NCBI GenBank assembly: GCA_945863605.1
Contig: CAMAZP010000002.1
Location: 103,684 to 167,683, forward strand
Direction of reading: 5' to 3'
DNA length: 64,000 nt
Source: Chitinophaga pinensis
Lineage (GTDB): Bacteria; Bacteroidota; Bacteroidia; Flavobacteriales_D; Crocinitomicaceae
The notes under the pieces were generated by a model. The model was given only the letters and a program-made list of their open reading frames with translations. It had not been told where the DNA came from and made no database searches. Every line of letters begins with the position of its first letter. Positions within the stretch are counted from its first letter, which is position 1. Made by a program: the position numbers and the translations under genes. Below, one piece after another: positions 10,172-17,954 of this stretch.

Positions 10172-10348
10172 TTATTTTTTCACGCCCGCATCGGAAACGT
10201 TCGTTGTAGTTGGAGTGTTGCTAACTGCTGTTTGCGCACCTGAAGCAACGACGTGACCCATTGGACATTTACCTGAACTTTGGGCAGAATCTTGTGCGTA
10301 AATCAAAGGGATTTGCCCCAAGAAAAGCACTAAAAATAACTGTTTCAT
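10172..10348 (-). CDS. Small secreted protein with a KCPMGH motif
   Basis: 58 aa. A signal peptide (MKQLFLVLFLGQIPLIYAQ) is followed by a short tail DSAQSSGKCPMGHVVASGAQ and a Thr/Asn/Val-rich end. The GKCPMGH segment resembles the N-terminal tail of catalase-peroxidases (GKCP-hydrophobic-G/H), and TTTN could be the beginning of the next conserved block, so this may be a truncated exported KatG start. The reading frame is closed by TAA and is followed by a strong terminator, so it may instead be a real short gene. Too short for a firm call. Confidence 0.55.
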   Translation of the reverse strand: MKQLFLVLFLGQIPLIYAQDSAQSSGKCPMGHVVASGAQTAVSNTPTTTNVSDAGVKK

Positions 10349-10386
10349 AATTTAGAAATTAATTAATAATTGGTAAAGTACGAAGG

Positions 10387-10413
10387 TACATACTATGGAA
10401 TGTTACATACTAT
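10387..10413. repeat. Direct repeat TACATACTAT x2, possible operator
   Basis: TACATACTAT occurs at 10387-10396 and again at 10404-10413, a 17-bp period, about 40-65 bases upstream of the start of the minus-strand secreted protein gene at 10348. The position suits a regulator or promoter site. No regulator is adjacent. Confidence 0.35.
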
Positions 10414-10589
10414 TGATAATTTCTATACAGTCATTGATTTAGCTTATTTTGAGGTATGAATGCAAAGATTTTGATTTCAGATTTGTCAGAATAAGGTACT
10501 TTATTCTAAAAAAATCTATCAAGCTATTTCACAACCAACTTTTAGTTTTTGAAATCAGAATCTTTAATTTATTTCCTTAATTTCGAGAT

Positions 10590-11468
10590 GTGAAATTTGC
10601 ATCAAAACTTTTATTTCTTTTTTCGTTTCCCAGCTTTTTGATGGCGCAATCTTCCTTTTGGAAACCGGCAGATAGTTTGAATAAAGCGCGAATTATTACC
10701 AGTTCTTCGATTATTGGTGTGGGTTATTCAGGAAGTTTGATTGGTTTGCAAAGTGTATGGTACAACAATCCGTGGACCGGTTTTCATTTCTTTAATGATG
10801 GTGGAAATTGGTTACAAATGGACAAAGCTGGACATGCATACTCAACCTATCAGATTTCTAGAAACATTTCGCAACTTTATCGTTGGGGAGGAATGAAATC
10901 TAAAAATGCAGATTGGGTAGGTGTTGGTTTGAGTTTAAGTTATATAACTTTCATAGAAGTTTTAGATGGATTTTCAGCCGAATGGGGATTTTCAGCCTAC
11001 GATATGGCAGCAAATGTTGGCGGTTCAGCTTTATTTTGGGGACAAGAACGCTTGTTTAAACAACAGATTATTTTACCAAAATTTTCCTTTCACACTACTG
11101 AGTATGCAGCACTTCGACCAGAAATTTTGGGAAGTACTTTTTCCGAACAATTATTAAAAGATTACAACGGTCAAACTTATTGGTTGAGTTTTTCTCCAGG
11201 AACAATGGGCGACAATAAATTTCCAAAATGGTTGTGTTTTAGTTTGGGCTACAGCGCAGACCAAAAAATTGTTGGTAGCGAAGAAACCTACTTAAACTAT
11301 CAATCCAGAAGGGAATTTTTACTTTCGATGGATATTGATTTCTCCCGCATTCCAGTGAAAAATCACTTTTTAAAAACCGTTTTTAGCCAACTGAATTGCC
11401 TCAAAATTCCTTTTCCTGCATTGATTATTCAAGGAAATAAATTTGGTGCGAGGGGATTGTATTTTTAA
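10590..11468 (+). CDS. DUF2279 family protein (YfiM-like)
   Basis: 292 aa beginning with GTG at 10590; the ATG two bases upstream runs into an immediate stop, so GTG is the only sensible start. A signal peptide (FLFSFPSFLMAQ) is followed by the DUF2279 core with DKAGHAYSTYQISRNISQL and a segment EVLDGFSAEWGFSAYDMAANVGGSALF typical of the family. The C-terminal third looks like outer-membrane strands. Function unknown; an envelope location is inferred. Its stop overlaps by 4 bases the end of the convergent cyclotransferase gene. Confidence 0.85.
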   Translation: MKFASKLLFLFSFPSFLMAQSSFWKPADSLNKARIITSSSIIGVGYSGSLIGLQSVWYNNPWTGFHFFNDGGNWLQMDKAGHAYSTYQISRNISQLYRWGGMKSKNADWVGVGLSLSYITFIEVLDGFSAEWGFSAYDMAANVGGSALFWGQERLFKQQIILPKFSFHTTEYAALRPEILGSTFSEQLLKDYNGQTYWLSFSPGTMGDNKFPKWLCFSLGYSADQKIVGSEETYLNYQSRREFLLSMDIDFSRIPVKNHFLKTVFSQLNCLKIPFPALIIQGNKFGARGLYF

Positions 11469-12541
11469 GAAACTACATTTTTCTTCACCGCAACCTCAAA
11501 CATCTTTGGCCAGAATTTTCCAGTCATGTACAGTTTTTTTGTTGATGCATTGTACGCTATTCCGTTTAAGACTTCTCCGTTTCCTTTTCCTTCTTGAACC
11601 AATTGTGTTGCGTCGATTGTTGCTAAAACTTTTCCTGTTGCTGGGTCAATCACTGCGACATTGTTAGATGTCCAAATATTAGCATAAATTAAACCGTCAA
11701 CGAATTCCAATTCATTAAGGCGAGCAATTGGTCCTTGGTCGGTGTACACTTCAATTGTGCGCTCAACGTCAAAGGTTTTAGGATTTCTAAAATAAATTCG
11801 TTCAGAGCCATCAGACATAATTAAACTTTTTCCATCGTTACAAATTCCCCAGCCTTCACCAGTATAGGTAAATTCTTTAATAGATGTAAAATCACTTTTG
11901 TTGTAAACAAGACATTTTTGATTTTTCCACGTTAACTGATATAGTTCATCGCCCATAATCGTGATTCCTTCTCCAAAATGAGTAGCATCTAAGCCCATTT
12001 TTCTCACAATTGCACCTGTTTTCAAATCAACTTCTGCAATAATTGTTTCGCCATTTTGGTTCGGGTCGCCTGTTCCTTCAAATAATTTCCCTTCATTAAA
12101 TTCCAAACCTTGCGTAAAGCTTGTTTCCAAATGCGGAAGTGAAGAAACGATTTCAACCGACCATTTTTCAGGAACAATATCAGAAAGAATGCGAATCAAA
12201 CGTTGGTCGGAAAAAGAAGTTCCATCTTTTCTAAAAGCCACTATTTCAATTCCAAAGGCTCCAACTTGGAAATCCTTCGTATCCAAAGTGTAAGTAATCT
12301 TTCCTTTCGGTGCTGTCCAAGTATTTAATTTTTTTCCATTTATGGAAAGCTCTAGTTTTTGAATATCCTCGCTTACTTCAAAAGGAATTGGTAAGGTTTG
12401 ACCGTGGGGAACAGCTAAATTTTCTGTGAAACTAAAACTAAAAGGAGGCGTCTCAGACGAAGTAGAATTTGGCATAACATACGGCAAAACAAAAGCTACA
12501 ATCAGACCAATTATTACAAGGTAGATTACATATTTTTTCAT
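11465..12541 (-). CDS. Glutaminyl-peptide cyclotransferase (glutamine cyclotransferase family)
   Basis: 358 aa. A signal anchor (MKKYVIYLVIIGLIVAFVLP) is followed by an Ig-like linker and a beta-propeller domain of the glutamine cyclotransferase family: SFTQGLEFNEGKLFEGTG, GEGITIMGDELYQLTWK, GEGWGICNDGKSLIMSDGS, LNELEFVDGLIYANIW and NGIAYNASTKKLYMTGKFWPK. The family converts N-terminal glutamine of exported proteins to pyroglutamate; many T9SS-exported proteins begin with Gln after signal cleavage. Its ATG overlaps the ytxJ stop by 4 bases, placing it last in a pheS-ytxJ operon. Confidence 0.9.
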   Translation of the reverse strand: MKKYVIYLVIIGLIVAFVLPYVMPNSTSSETPPFSFSFTENLAVPHGQTLPIPFEVSEDIQKLELSINGKKLNTWTAPKGKITYTLDTKDFQVGAFGIEIVAFRKDGTSFSDQRLIRILSDIVPEKWSVEIVSSLPHLETSFTQGLEFNEGKLFEGTGDPNQNGETIIAEVDLKTGAIVRKMGLDATHFGEGITIMGDELYQLTWKNQKCLVYNKSDFTSIKEFTYTGEGWGICNDGKSLIMSDGSERIYFRNPKTFDVERTIEVYTDQGPIARLNELEFVDGLIYANIWTSNNVAVIDPATGKVLATIDATQLVQEGKGNGEVLNGIAYNASTKKLYMTGKFWPKMFEVAVKKNVVS

Positions 12542-12885
12542 GAATTTAATGTTTTAATTTCTTGAAGGATAGCTCGTCCATTAATCATTCCGTGGGTTTC
12601 AGAAAGAAAAACTTCACCTTTATAAATTACGATTACTTGTGGCGATTGATGAACAACACCGCTTTTTGACTCAATTGCATTGGAGATATTTCTGAATTGA
12701 ATTAAATCCAAATAATACGAATCAAGTGCATCGTTCTCTAAAATCCCAGTTCCTTCAAAGCGAGACAAAGCCATCGTCGAAATCGAACAACGTGTGCTGT
12801 GTTTGAAAATCAATTGTGGTTTTTGATGACTTAAATTCCAACATTCTTGAAGTTGGTTTTCGTCTGTTAGTTTTATCCAAGCCAT
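12538..12885 (-). CDS. ytxJ: Bacillithiol system protein YtxJ (BrxC-like)
   Basis: 115 aa thioredoxin-like protein. FKHSTRCSISTMALSRFE contains the single redox Cys of the family (TRC-[SP]-IS), and ISNAIESKSGVVHQSPQVIVIYKGEVF carries the cis-proline region. YtxJ/BrxC proteins reduce bacillithiol-mixed disulphides (debacillithiolation), which suggests the host makes bacillithiol. The gene sits between pheS (TAATG overlap) and the cyclotransferase gene (4-base overlap). Confidence 0.9.
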   Translation of the reverse strand: MAWIKLTDENQLQECWNLSHQKPQLIFKHSTRCSISTMALSRFEGTGILENDALDSYYLDLIQFRNISNAIESKSGVVHQSPQVIVIYKGEVFLSETHGMINGRAILQEIKTLNS

Positions 12886-13907
12886 TAGAATCCGGGTGTA
12901 AATTGTTTTAAAAAGCGAAGGTCGTTTTCAGAATAAAGACGTAGATCTGTCACGCGATATTTTAATTGTGCAATTCGCTCGACTCCCATTCCGAAAGCAA
13001 ACCCTGTAAATTCGTTGGAGTCAATTCCGCAAGCTTCCAACACATTTGGATCAACCATTCCACAGCCTAAAATCTCCAACCAGCCGGTGTATTTACACAC
13101 ATTACAACCTTTTCCATTACACAAAGTACAAGACACATCAACTTCAGCACTTGGTTCCGTAAATGGAAAATAAGAAGGACGTAAACGAATTTGAGCTTTC
13201 TCACCAAACATTTCACGCGCAAAAAACAATAAGGTTTGTTTTAAATCAGCGAACGACACATTTTTATCAATGTATAAACCTTCAACTTGATGGAAAAAAC
13301 AGTGCGCACGAGCAGAAATTGCTTCGTTACGATACACTCTTCCGGGTGAAATAGTTCGAATTGGAGGTTTTGAAGATTCCATCACGCGTACTTGAACCGA
13401 ACTTGTGTGTGTACGTAAAGCAATTTCATTTTCACCTTTTTGGATGAAAAAAGTATCTTGCATATCGCGAGCTGGATGTTCAGGTGGAAAATTTAATGCC
13501 GAGAAATTATGCCAATCATCTTCAATTTCTGGTCCTTCTGAAACGATAAATCCAATGCGAGAAAAAATATCAATGATTTCTCTTTTAACCAAAGATAGCG
13601 GATGATGACCACCAACAGAGATCGCTTCTCCTGGTCTAGAAAAATCAAAATCAGTATTTTTTTCAGTTATTGAAGTTAAGTTTTCTTTATGATTTGCATA
13701 AAAATCTTCTGTTGCTTGACGTAAACTATTGATTAGTTGACCGACTTCTCTCTTTTGTTCGTTAGGAACATTTTTTAGTTCTGCGTATAAATCTTTGAGA
13801 ATTCCCTTACTTCCTAGGTATTTGATTCGGAAAACTTCTAAATCTGCCGCAGAAGTAATGGAATATGCATTGATTTCTTGAAGAATTGCTTCAATTTGTA
13901 TTTTCAT
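12885..13907 (-). CDS. pheS: Phenylalanine--tRNA ligase alpha subunit
   Basis: 340 aa from the ATG at 13907 (MKIQIEAILQEI); an ATG 33 bases further up would add an unlikely extension that overlaps the divergent lipoprotein region. The class II synthetase motifs are present: LGSKGILK near the start, HPARDMQDTFF, RTHTSSVQVR, GRVYRNEAISARAHCFFHQVEG, SYFPFTEPSAEVDV and GFAFGMGVERIAQLKY. A Cys cluster CTLCNGKGCNVC is a normal feature in this phylum. It charges tRNA-Phe together with PheT, which is not in this window. Confidence 0.97.
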   Translation of the reverse strand: MKIQIEAILQEINAYSITSAADLEVFRIKYLGSKGILKDLYAELKNVPNEQKREVGQLINSLRQATEDFYANHKENLTSITEKNTDFDFSRPGEAISVGGHHPLSLVKREIIDIFSRIGFIVSEGPEIEDDWHNFSALNFPPEHPARDMQDTFFIQKGENEIALRTHTSSVQVRVMESSKPPIRTISPGRVYRNEAISARAHCFFHQVEGLYIDKNVSFADLKQTLLFFAREMFGEKAQIRLRPSYFPFTEPSAEVDVSCTLCNGKGCNVCKYTGWLEILGCGMVDPNVLEACGIDSNEFTGFAFGMGVERIAQLKYRVTDLRLYSENDLRFLKQFTPGF

Positions 13908-13966
13908 TTGTTGAAATTGTAACTTTTTTGACACAAACATTGTTTAAAACTGAAACAAGTTTGTTA

Positions 13967-14365
13967 ATGCAAATTTATAAGAAAAAAATAGCCCTCTTTC
14001 AATTAAAAGCATCAATTATTAATGCTGGCGTTTTTTTACTTCTTTTTTTGGTGACTGCTTGTTATAAAAAACAAGATACTATTTTGGCTGTAATTGTTAA
14101 AAATGAGAGTGGTCAAGTTGTTGAAGATGCTTTAGTAGAATTAAAAGCTGAACCAACTATAATTGGCAACACTGTTACCATAAATATGGAAAAAATGACT
14201 GATAAATTAGGTGTTGCTTATTTTAATTTTAATGAACATTATGAGTCCGGACAAACAGGAGTTGCTGTGCTTAAAATAAAAGTAAAACAATTTGGGTTAT
14301 ATGGTGAAGGCATTGTAACCGTGGAGCAAGAAAAAGTAAATGAGACTGTTGTAATTATAAATTAA
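13967..14365 (+). CDS. Small lipoprotein, array member 1
   Basis: 132 aa from the ATG at 13967; an earlier in-frame ATG at 13886 would add 27 residues antisense to pheS. A hydrophobic segment ends in LVTACYKK (lipobox). The mature part is a single Ig/transthyretin-like beta domain: ILAVIVKNESGQVVEDALVEL, then YFNFNEHYESGQTGVAVLKIK and a closing GIVTVEQEKVNETVVI. It is the first and most divergent of four tandem paralogs. Function unknown; likely exposed on the cell envelope. Confidence 0.82.
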   Translation: MQIYKKKIALFQLKASIINAGVFLLLFLVTACYKKQDTILAVIVKNESGQVVEDALVELKAEPTIIGNTVTINMEKMTDKLGVAYFNFNEHYESGQTGVAVLKIKVKQFGLYGEGIVTVEQEKVNETVVIIN

Positions 14366-14433
14366 TCGAACTGTTTAATTGTAAGTAAAAGATTTTTAAA
14401 AAAAAAGTGTAAATTTGGCAAGCTAAATATCAT

Positions 14434-14805
14434 ATGAAAAAAATAAATTTAATTCCAATATTGTTTGCTTTGTTGTTCTTACACAGCTCTTGCGAACCTA
14501 AAGACCCGGCAATATTGAAGGTATTTGTTCGATCATCTTCAAACCAATTAATAGGGGGTGCTAAAATTATAATTATAGGTGACCAACAATCAAATCCACC
14601 AACCTTAGATTTTGTTGACACATCATTCACAAATAGCTCTGGTTTTTCTGTCATAGATATGGATGAGTACTTCAATACATCAGGTAAAGAAAATAGAACT
14701 GGTTATTTTGACATCATTGTTAAATACAATAACAAAACGGCAACTGGATATGCTAGATGTAGGGTACATACTACATCTGTTGAAACAATTTATTTACCTA
14801 ATTAA
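14434..14805 (+). CDS. Small lipoprotein, array member 2
   Basis: 123 aa with lipobox FLHSSCEPKD. Same single-domain layout as its neighbours: ILKVFVRSSSNQLIGGAKI, a DTSFTNSSGFSVIDMDEYF stretch, then GYFDIIVKYNNKTATGYARC. It lacks the GQAGVAVLDIKA segment in its exact form and is the second most divergent copy. A TAAATTTG promoter-like element lies at 14408-14415, 18 bases before the ATG. Confidence 0.82.
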   Translation: MKKINLIPILFALLFLHSSCEPKDPAILKVFVRSSSNQLIGGAKIIIIGDQQSNPPTLDFVDTSFTNSSGFSVIDMDEYFNTSGKENRTGYFDIIVKYNNKTATGYARCRVHTTSVETIYLPN

Positions 14806-14810
14806 TATTT

Positions 14811-15179
14811 ATGAAAAAATTATTTTTTATCTCTTCAATACTCGTTTTTTCTATATCGCTTAATTCGTGTAGAAAAAAAGGCGATACTATTGCAAACATT
14901 TATGTTAAAGATGAGACAAACACTAGTGTTTCTGGTGCTATGGTTATTTTATATGGTACAAACACAGGCAGTACCCCTCAAGTTGTTGCAGTATTTGACA
15001 CGATGTATACAAATGCAGCCGGTTTAGCTTCCTTTAATTTTAATGATATTTATCAATTAGGCCAAGCTGGTGTTGCTGTTTTAGATATAAAAGCACAGAA
15101 ACTAAATAAAATTGGGCAAGGAATAATTAAAATTGAGGCAGAAACAATTAATGAAGAGACCATTTTTATTCAACCTTAA
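14811..15179 (+). CDS. Small lipoprotein, array member 3
   Basis: 122 aa with lipobox ISLNSCRKKG. Mature domain: IANIYVKDETNTSVSGAMVI, a DTMYTNAAGLASFNFNDIY turn, QLGQAGVAVLDIKAQKLNK and IKIEAETINEETIFIQP. Clearly paralogous to the next gene (same RKK after the lipid Cys, same GQAGVA..LDIKA and INE-T-I-IQP end). It begins 5 bases after the previous stop, so the array is an operon. Function unknown; the fold resembles carboxypeptidase-regulatory or transthyretin-like domains. Confidence 0.82.
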   Translation: MKKLFFISSILVFSISLNSCRKKGDTIANIYVKDETNTSVSGAMVILYGTNTGSTPQVVAVFDTMYTNAAGLASFNFNDIYQLGQAGVAVLDIKAQKLNKIGQGIIKIEAETINEETIFIQP

Positions 15180-15197
15180 TTTTACATAATTTAAAAC

Positions 15198-15581
15198 ATG
15201 AAAAAAATTTATTTTTTCTTCTTTTTAATTTTATTTGCTCAAATTTTTACTTCTTGTCGTAAAAAAAAAGAAACAATTGCTCATATATATGTTCGTGATG
15301 AAACTGATAACCCAGTAAATGAAGCATCTGTTATTTTGTACGGAACATCGACAGGTAATCCGATAGGTGGTAATGGTCCCGGTTTCGGTAATTTTAGAGA
15401 CACTGTTATTTCAAGCAGTTCTGGATTGGCTGTTTTCAACCTAAGTGAATTATATCAATCTGGACAAGCTGGTGTTGCAATACTTGATATAAAAGCATTT
15501 AAGTTTAACAAACTTGGCATAGGTATCATTAAAATTGAACCCGAAAAAATAAACGAACAAACTATTACTATTCAACCATAA
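15198..15581 (+). CDS. Small lipoprotein, array member 4
   Basis: 127 aa with lipobox IFTSCRKKK. Mature domain: IAHIYVRDETDNPVNEASVIL, a Gly-rich insertion of about eight residues (GNPIGGNGPGFGN) relative to member 3, then GQAGVAILDIKAFKFNKLG and INEQTITIQP. It follows member 3 by 18 bases and precedes the TRL-family array. Function unknown. Confidence 0.82.
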   Translation: MKKIYFFFFLILFAQIFTSCRKKKETIAHIYVRDETDNPVNEASVILYGTSTGNPIGGNGPGFGNFRDTVISSSSGLAVFNLSELYQSGQAGVAILDIKAFKFNKLGIGIIKIEPEKINEQTITIQP

Positions 15582-15654
15582 AATTTGTTAATAATTAATT
15601 CTATTGATTTAATTACTAATTGTTATTATCGCTATTTTTACTAAAAATAAATAT

Positions 15655-15912
15655 ATGAAAAAAATTAAATTTTTAACCTTATCTGTTGGTTTTTTGATGC
15701 TATCATCATGTGTAACTAGCACATATATGGTTACAGACAATCCTGTTGGAACAAAAAAAGGAGTAGCTAAATTATCACTATTTGGTGCAGACAAAGACAT
15801 AAGCTTAGAAAAAGCTTGTAAAAATGGTGAGATTACCAAAATTGGAACTGTAGAAGTAAGAACTACTTATTTTATAATTCCTTTTGTAAAAACAACTGTA
15901 ACTGGTGAATAA
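15655..15912 (+). CDS. TRL-like family lipoprotein, copy 1
   Basis: 85 aa. Lipobox MLSSCVTST, then the TRL-family pattern: YMVTDNPVGTKKGVAK, a middle ACKNGEITKIGTVEVR and the end VKTTVTGE. The TRL (tRNA-associated locus-like) family consists of small secreted or lipid-anchored proteins of unknown function that often occur in tandem. This is the shortest of three copies. Confidence 0.82.
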   Translation: MKKIKFLTLSVGFLMLSSCVTSTYMVTDNPVGTKKGVAKLSLFGADKDISLEKACKNGEITKIGTVEVRTTYFIIPFVKTTVTGE

Positions 15913-15929
15913 TTTTAAAAATAACTGAA

Positions 15930-16265
15930 ATGAAAAAAATATCTTACATAATAGGAGCAATTGGTTTTGTAATTACTATGAACTCTTGTGGAGTTACTAC
16001 TCCTTTTATTGTTACAAATAATGAAATTGGTGATAAAGTTGGAACTTCATCAACTATTTGTTTATTTAGTGGCGCAAGTCAAAATTCGGCATCTATGTCT
16101 CCAACAACTGGAAAAACAGTTTTTCATGGCTTCATGTTAAATAAAAATTTTGGTATTGTTGAGGCGGCAGAAAAAGCTGGTATTTCAAAAATTGGTGCTG
16201 TTGATTACAAAGTAACATCATATGTGTTTTTTGTAAAAAAAGAATTTATTGTAGCTGGAGAATAA
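15930..16265 (+). CDS. TRL-like family lipoprotein, copy 2
   Basis: 111 aa with lipobox TMNSCGVTT. The family pattern is complete (FIVTNNEIGDKVGTSS, EAAEKAGISKIGAVDYKV, FIVAGE), with an insertion of about 20 residues between the first and second blocks compared with its neighbours. It follows copy 1 by 17 bases. Function unknown. Confidence 0.8.
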   Translation: MKKISYIIGAIGFVITMNSCGVTTPFIVTNNEIGDKVGTSSTICLFSGASQNSASMSPTTGKTVFHGFMLNKNFGIVEAAEKAGISKIGAVDYKVTSYVFFVKKEFIVAGE

Positions 16266-16284
16266 TCATAAAAAAAATTATAAA

Positions 16285-16563
16285 ATGAAAAATTTAACAA
16301 AATTATCCGCGGTTTTAGTTTTAGCTGGTTTCCTTGGGTCTTGCTCAATTTCTGGACCTTTGATGGTAACGAATCACTCTTTAGGTGATAAAAGAGGTGA
16401 AGCTAGTAGAAAAATAATTTTTAATATTACACTTGGTCAAACAGATCTTGGAGCTATAACAGCTGCTAAAAACGGTGGTATTAAAAAAATTGCAACTGTT
16501 GATTGGAAAGTTACAGGTGGTATTTTTTCTACAACTTATACAACCATTGTTACTGGAGAGTAA
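16285..16563 (+). CDS. TRL-like family lipoprotein, copy 3
   Basis: 92 aa with lipobox FLGSCSISG. Closest to the family consensus: LMVTNHSLGDKRGEAS, AITAAKNGGIKKIATVDWKV and the end TTIVTGE. It closes the array and is followed within 20 bases by a strong terminator, so the seven lipoprotein genes from 13967 may form one transcription unit with internal promoters. Function unknown. Confidence 0.83.
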   Translation: MKNLTKLSAVLVLAGFLGSCSISGPLMVTNHSLGDKRGEASRKIIFNITLGQTDLGAITAAKNGGIKKIATVDWKVTGGIFSTTYTTIVTGE

Positions 16564-16583
16564 AATTAAACAATACAAATAAA

Positions 16584-16607
16584 AAAGGCTGGTGAAAACC
16601 GGCCTTT
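16584..16607 (+). terminator. Terminator closing the lipoprotein array
   Basis: Stem AAAGGCTGG (16584-16592) pairs with CCGGCCTTT (16599-16607) with one G-U pair and a TGAAAA loop, followed by TTTATTT. It lies 20 bases after the last TRL gene. Confidence 0.85.
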
Positions 16608-16685
16608 TTATTTATAAATAATTTTTTCACTTGAATTATTAAACAATTTATAAACTGGATTTGTGAAAAGATAAATCCTATCTGT

Positions 16686-16994
16686 TTAGGCTCTAATTTG
16701 TCTAATTTCTTTATTTTTCCCTTTAATTTCCTCCAAGCTACATAAAGCAAAATGATGGTCTAATGAGAGTTCATATTCTGTGAAGTCTACATATTCTTTC
16801 GCAACAATTTCATCCATCAAATTCGTTTCTGGATTTTGTTTTTGTAGCAAATTAATAATGTGATTCAAAGCGGTAATATCCACAAAAAGTGTGGTCCAAT
16901 AAGAAAGATTGTCCTTGATAACGTTCGCCAGCAAACATACTTGTTGGTCAAAATCATTAAATCTTAATCCTTTAATTTCTAATTGCGTTTCCAT
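16686..16994 (-). CDS. Hypothetical protein
   Basis: 102 aa, soluble, no signal peptide. It begins METQLEIKGLRFNDFDQQV and carries two predicted helices (ALNHIINLLQKQNPETNL; YELSLDHHFALCSLEEIK). I do not recognise the family. It stands alone between the lipoprotein array and tatC, facing the array. Possibly a small cytosolic protein; nothing more can be supported. Confidence 0.6.
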   Translation of the reverse strand: METQLEIKGLRFNDFDQQVCLLANVIKDNLSYWTTLFVDITALNHIINLLQKQNPETNLMDEIVAKEYVDFTEYELSLDHHFALCSLEEIKGKNKEIRQIRA

Positions 16995-17148
16995 AATCGT
17001 TTATTTTATAGTACAAAGGTAGACAGGTAGAACGTAATCTATTTACGCTTATGTTCAAACAATTAAAAAAGATCAATTTAATTTGATAAATGTTGAATGA
17101 TAACGCTTGCAACGGAAAATTTAAGATTTCAAAATCCTTGAGATTGTT

Positions 17149-17156
17149 TACTTTTG
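17149..17156 (+). promoter_or_regulatory. TAnnTTTG -7 element directly before tatC
   Basis: TACTTTTG matches the Bacteroidota -7 consensus TAnnTTTG and ends only four bases before the tatC ATG at 17161. Transcription from it would start at or next to the ATG, giving a leaderless message. The -33 element is weak. Confidence 0.5.
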
Positions 17157-17160
17157 TAAT

Positions 17161-17952
17161 ATGGCAGAAGAATCAAATATGTCTTTTCTACAGCACCTCG
17201 AAGAATTAAGATGGAGATTAGTGCGCTCCGCTATTGCAGTAATTATATTTGGAACCATTATTTGGTTTTATCAGGAAAAAATCATGAATCAGATTTTTTT
17301 AAAAATGGTTCAAAAAGATTTCATTACATTCAAAGCGCTTTGTAAAATTTTTGGTGTTTGTGTGGAAGATATACCTGTGAAAATGCAAAGTATGACTGTT
17401 TCTGGACAATTCTCATATGCACTAATGTTAAGTATAATGGGAGGCGTTGTTTTAGCATTTCCTTTTATTTTTTATCAAATTTGGTCTTTTGTTAAACCAG
17501 GATTGAAATTCACTGAGAAAAAAATGGCAAAAGGAATTGTTTTTTATGTTAGTTTCTTGTTTTTTCTCGGAATTGCATTTGGTTACTTCATTGTTGCACC
17601 TTTAAGTATTCAGTTTTTTGGAACATTTACAATGAGTTCTAAAATTGAAAATATTTTCACCATTAATTCTTATATGAGTACAGTAATTTCAACTGTTTTT
17701 TACACCGGGTTATTCTTTTTATTGCCTGTTGTTTCTTATTTTTTAACTAAAATTGGACTATTTGATTCGGCTTTTTTGATTAAATTTAGAAAGCATGCTA
17801 TTGTTGCTATTTTGATTTTGGCAGCGGTCATAACGCCACCTGATGTATTATCACAAGTTATAGTTTCTATACCAATTTTAATACTTTATGAAGTTGGGAT
17901 TTATGTTGCAAAACGCGTAGAAAAAAATCAAAAAAACGAAAATAAATCTTAA
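17161..17952 (+). CDS. tatC: Sec-independent protein translocase TatC
   Basis: 263 aa with six transmembrane helices. The N-terminal signature MSFLQHLEELRWRLVRS contains the conserved Glu and Arg that bind twin-arginine signal peptides. The segment FYQIWSFVKPGLKFTEKK is the usual first cytoplasmic loop, and VITPPDVLSQ is the typical late motif. TatC is the receptor of the Tat export system; no tatA is visible in this window. It is first in an apparent tatC-DUF5686-lptB operon. Confidence 0.96.
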   Translation: MAEESNMSFLQHLEELRWRLVRSAIAVIIFGTIIWFYQEKIMNQIFLKMVQKDFITFKALCKIFGVCVEDIPVKMQSMTVSGQFSYALMLSIMGGVVLAFPFIFYQIWSFVKPGLKFTEKKMAKGIVFYVSFLFFLGIAFGYFIVAPLSIQFFGTFTMSSKIENIFTINSYMSTVISTVFYTGLFFLLPVVSYFLTKIGLFDSAFLIKFRKHAIVAILILAAVITPPDVLSQVIVSIPILILYEVGIYVAKRVEKNQKNENKS

Positions 17953-17954
17953 TT

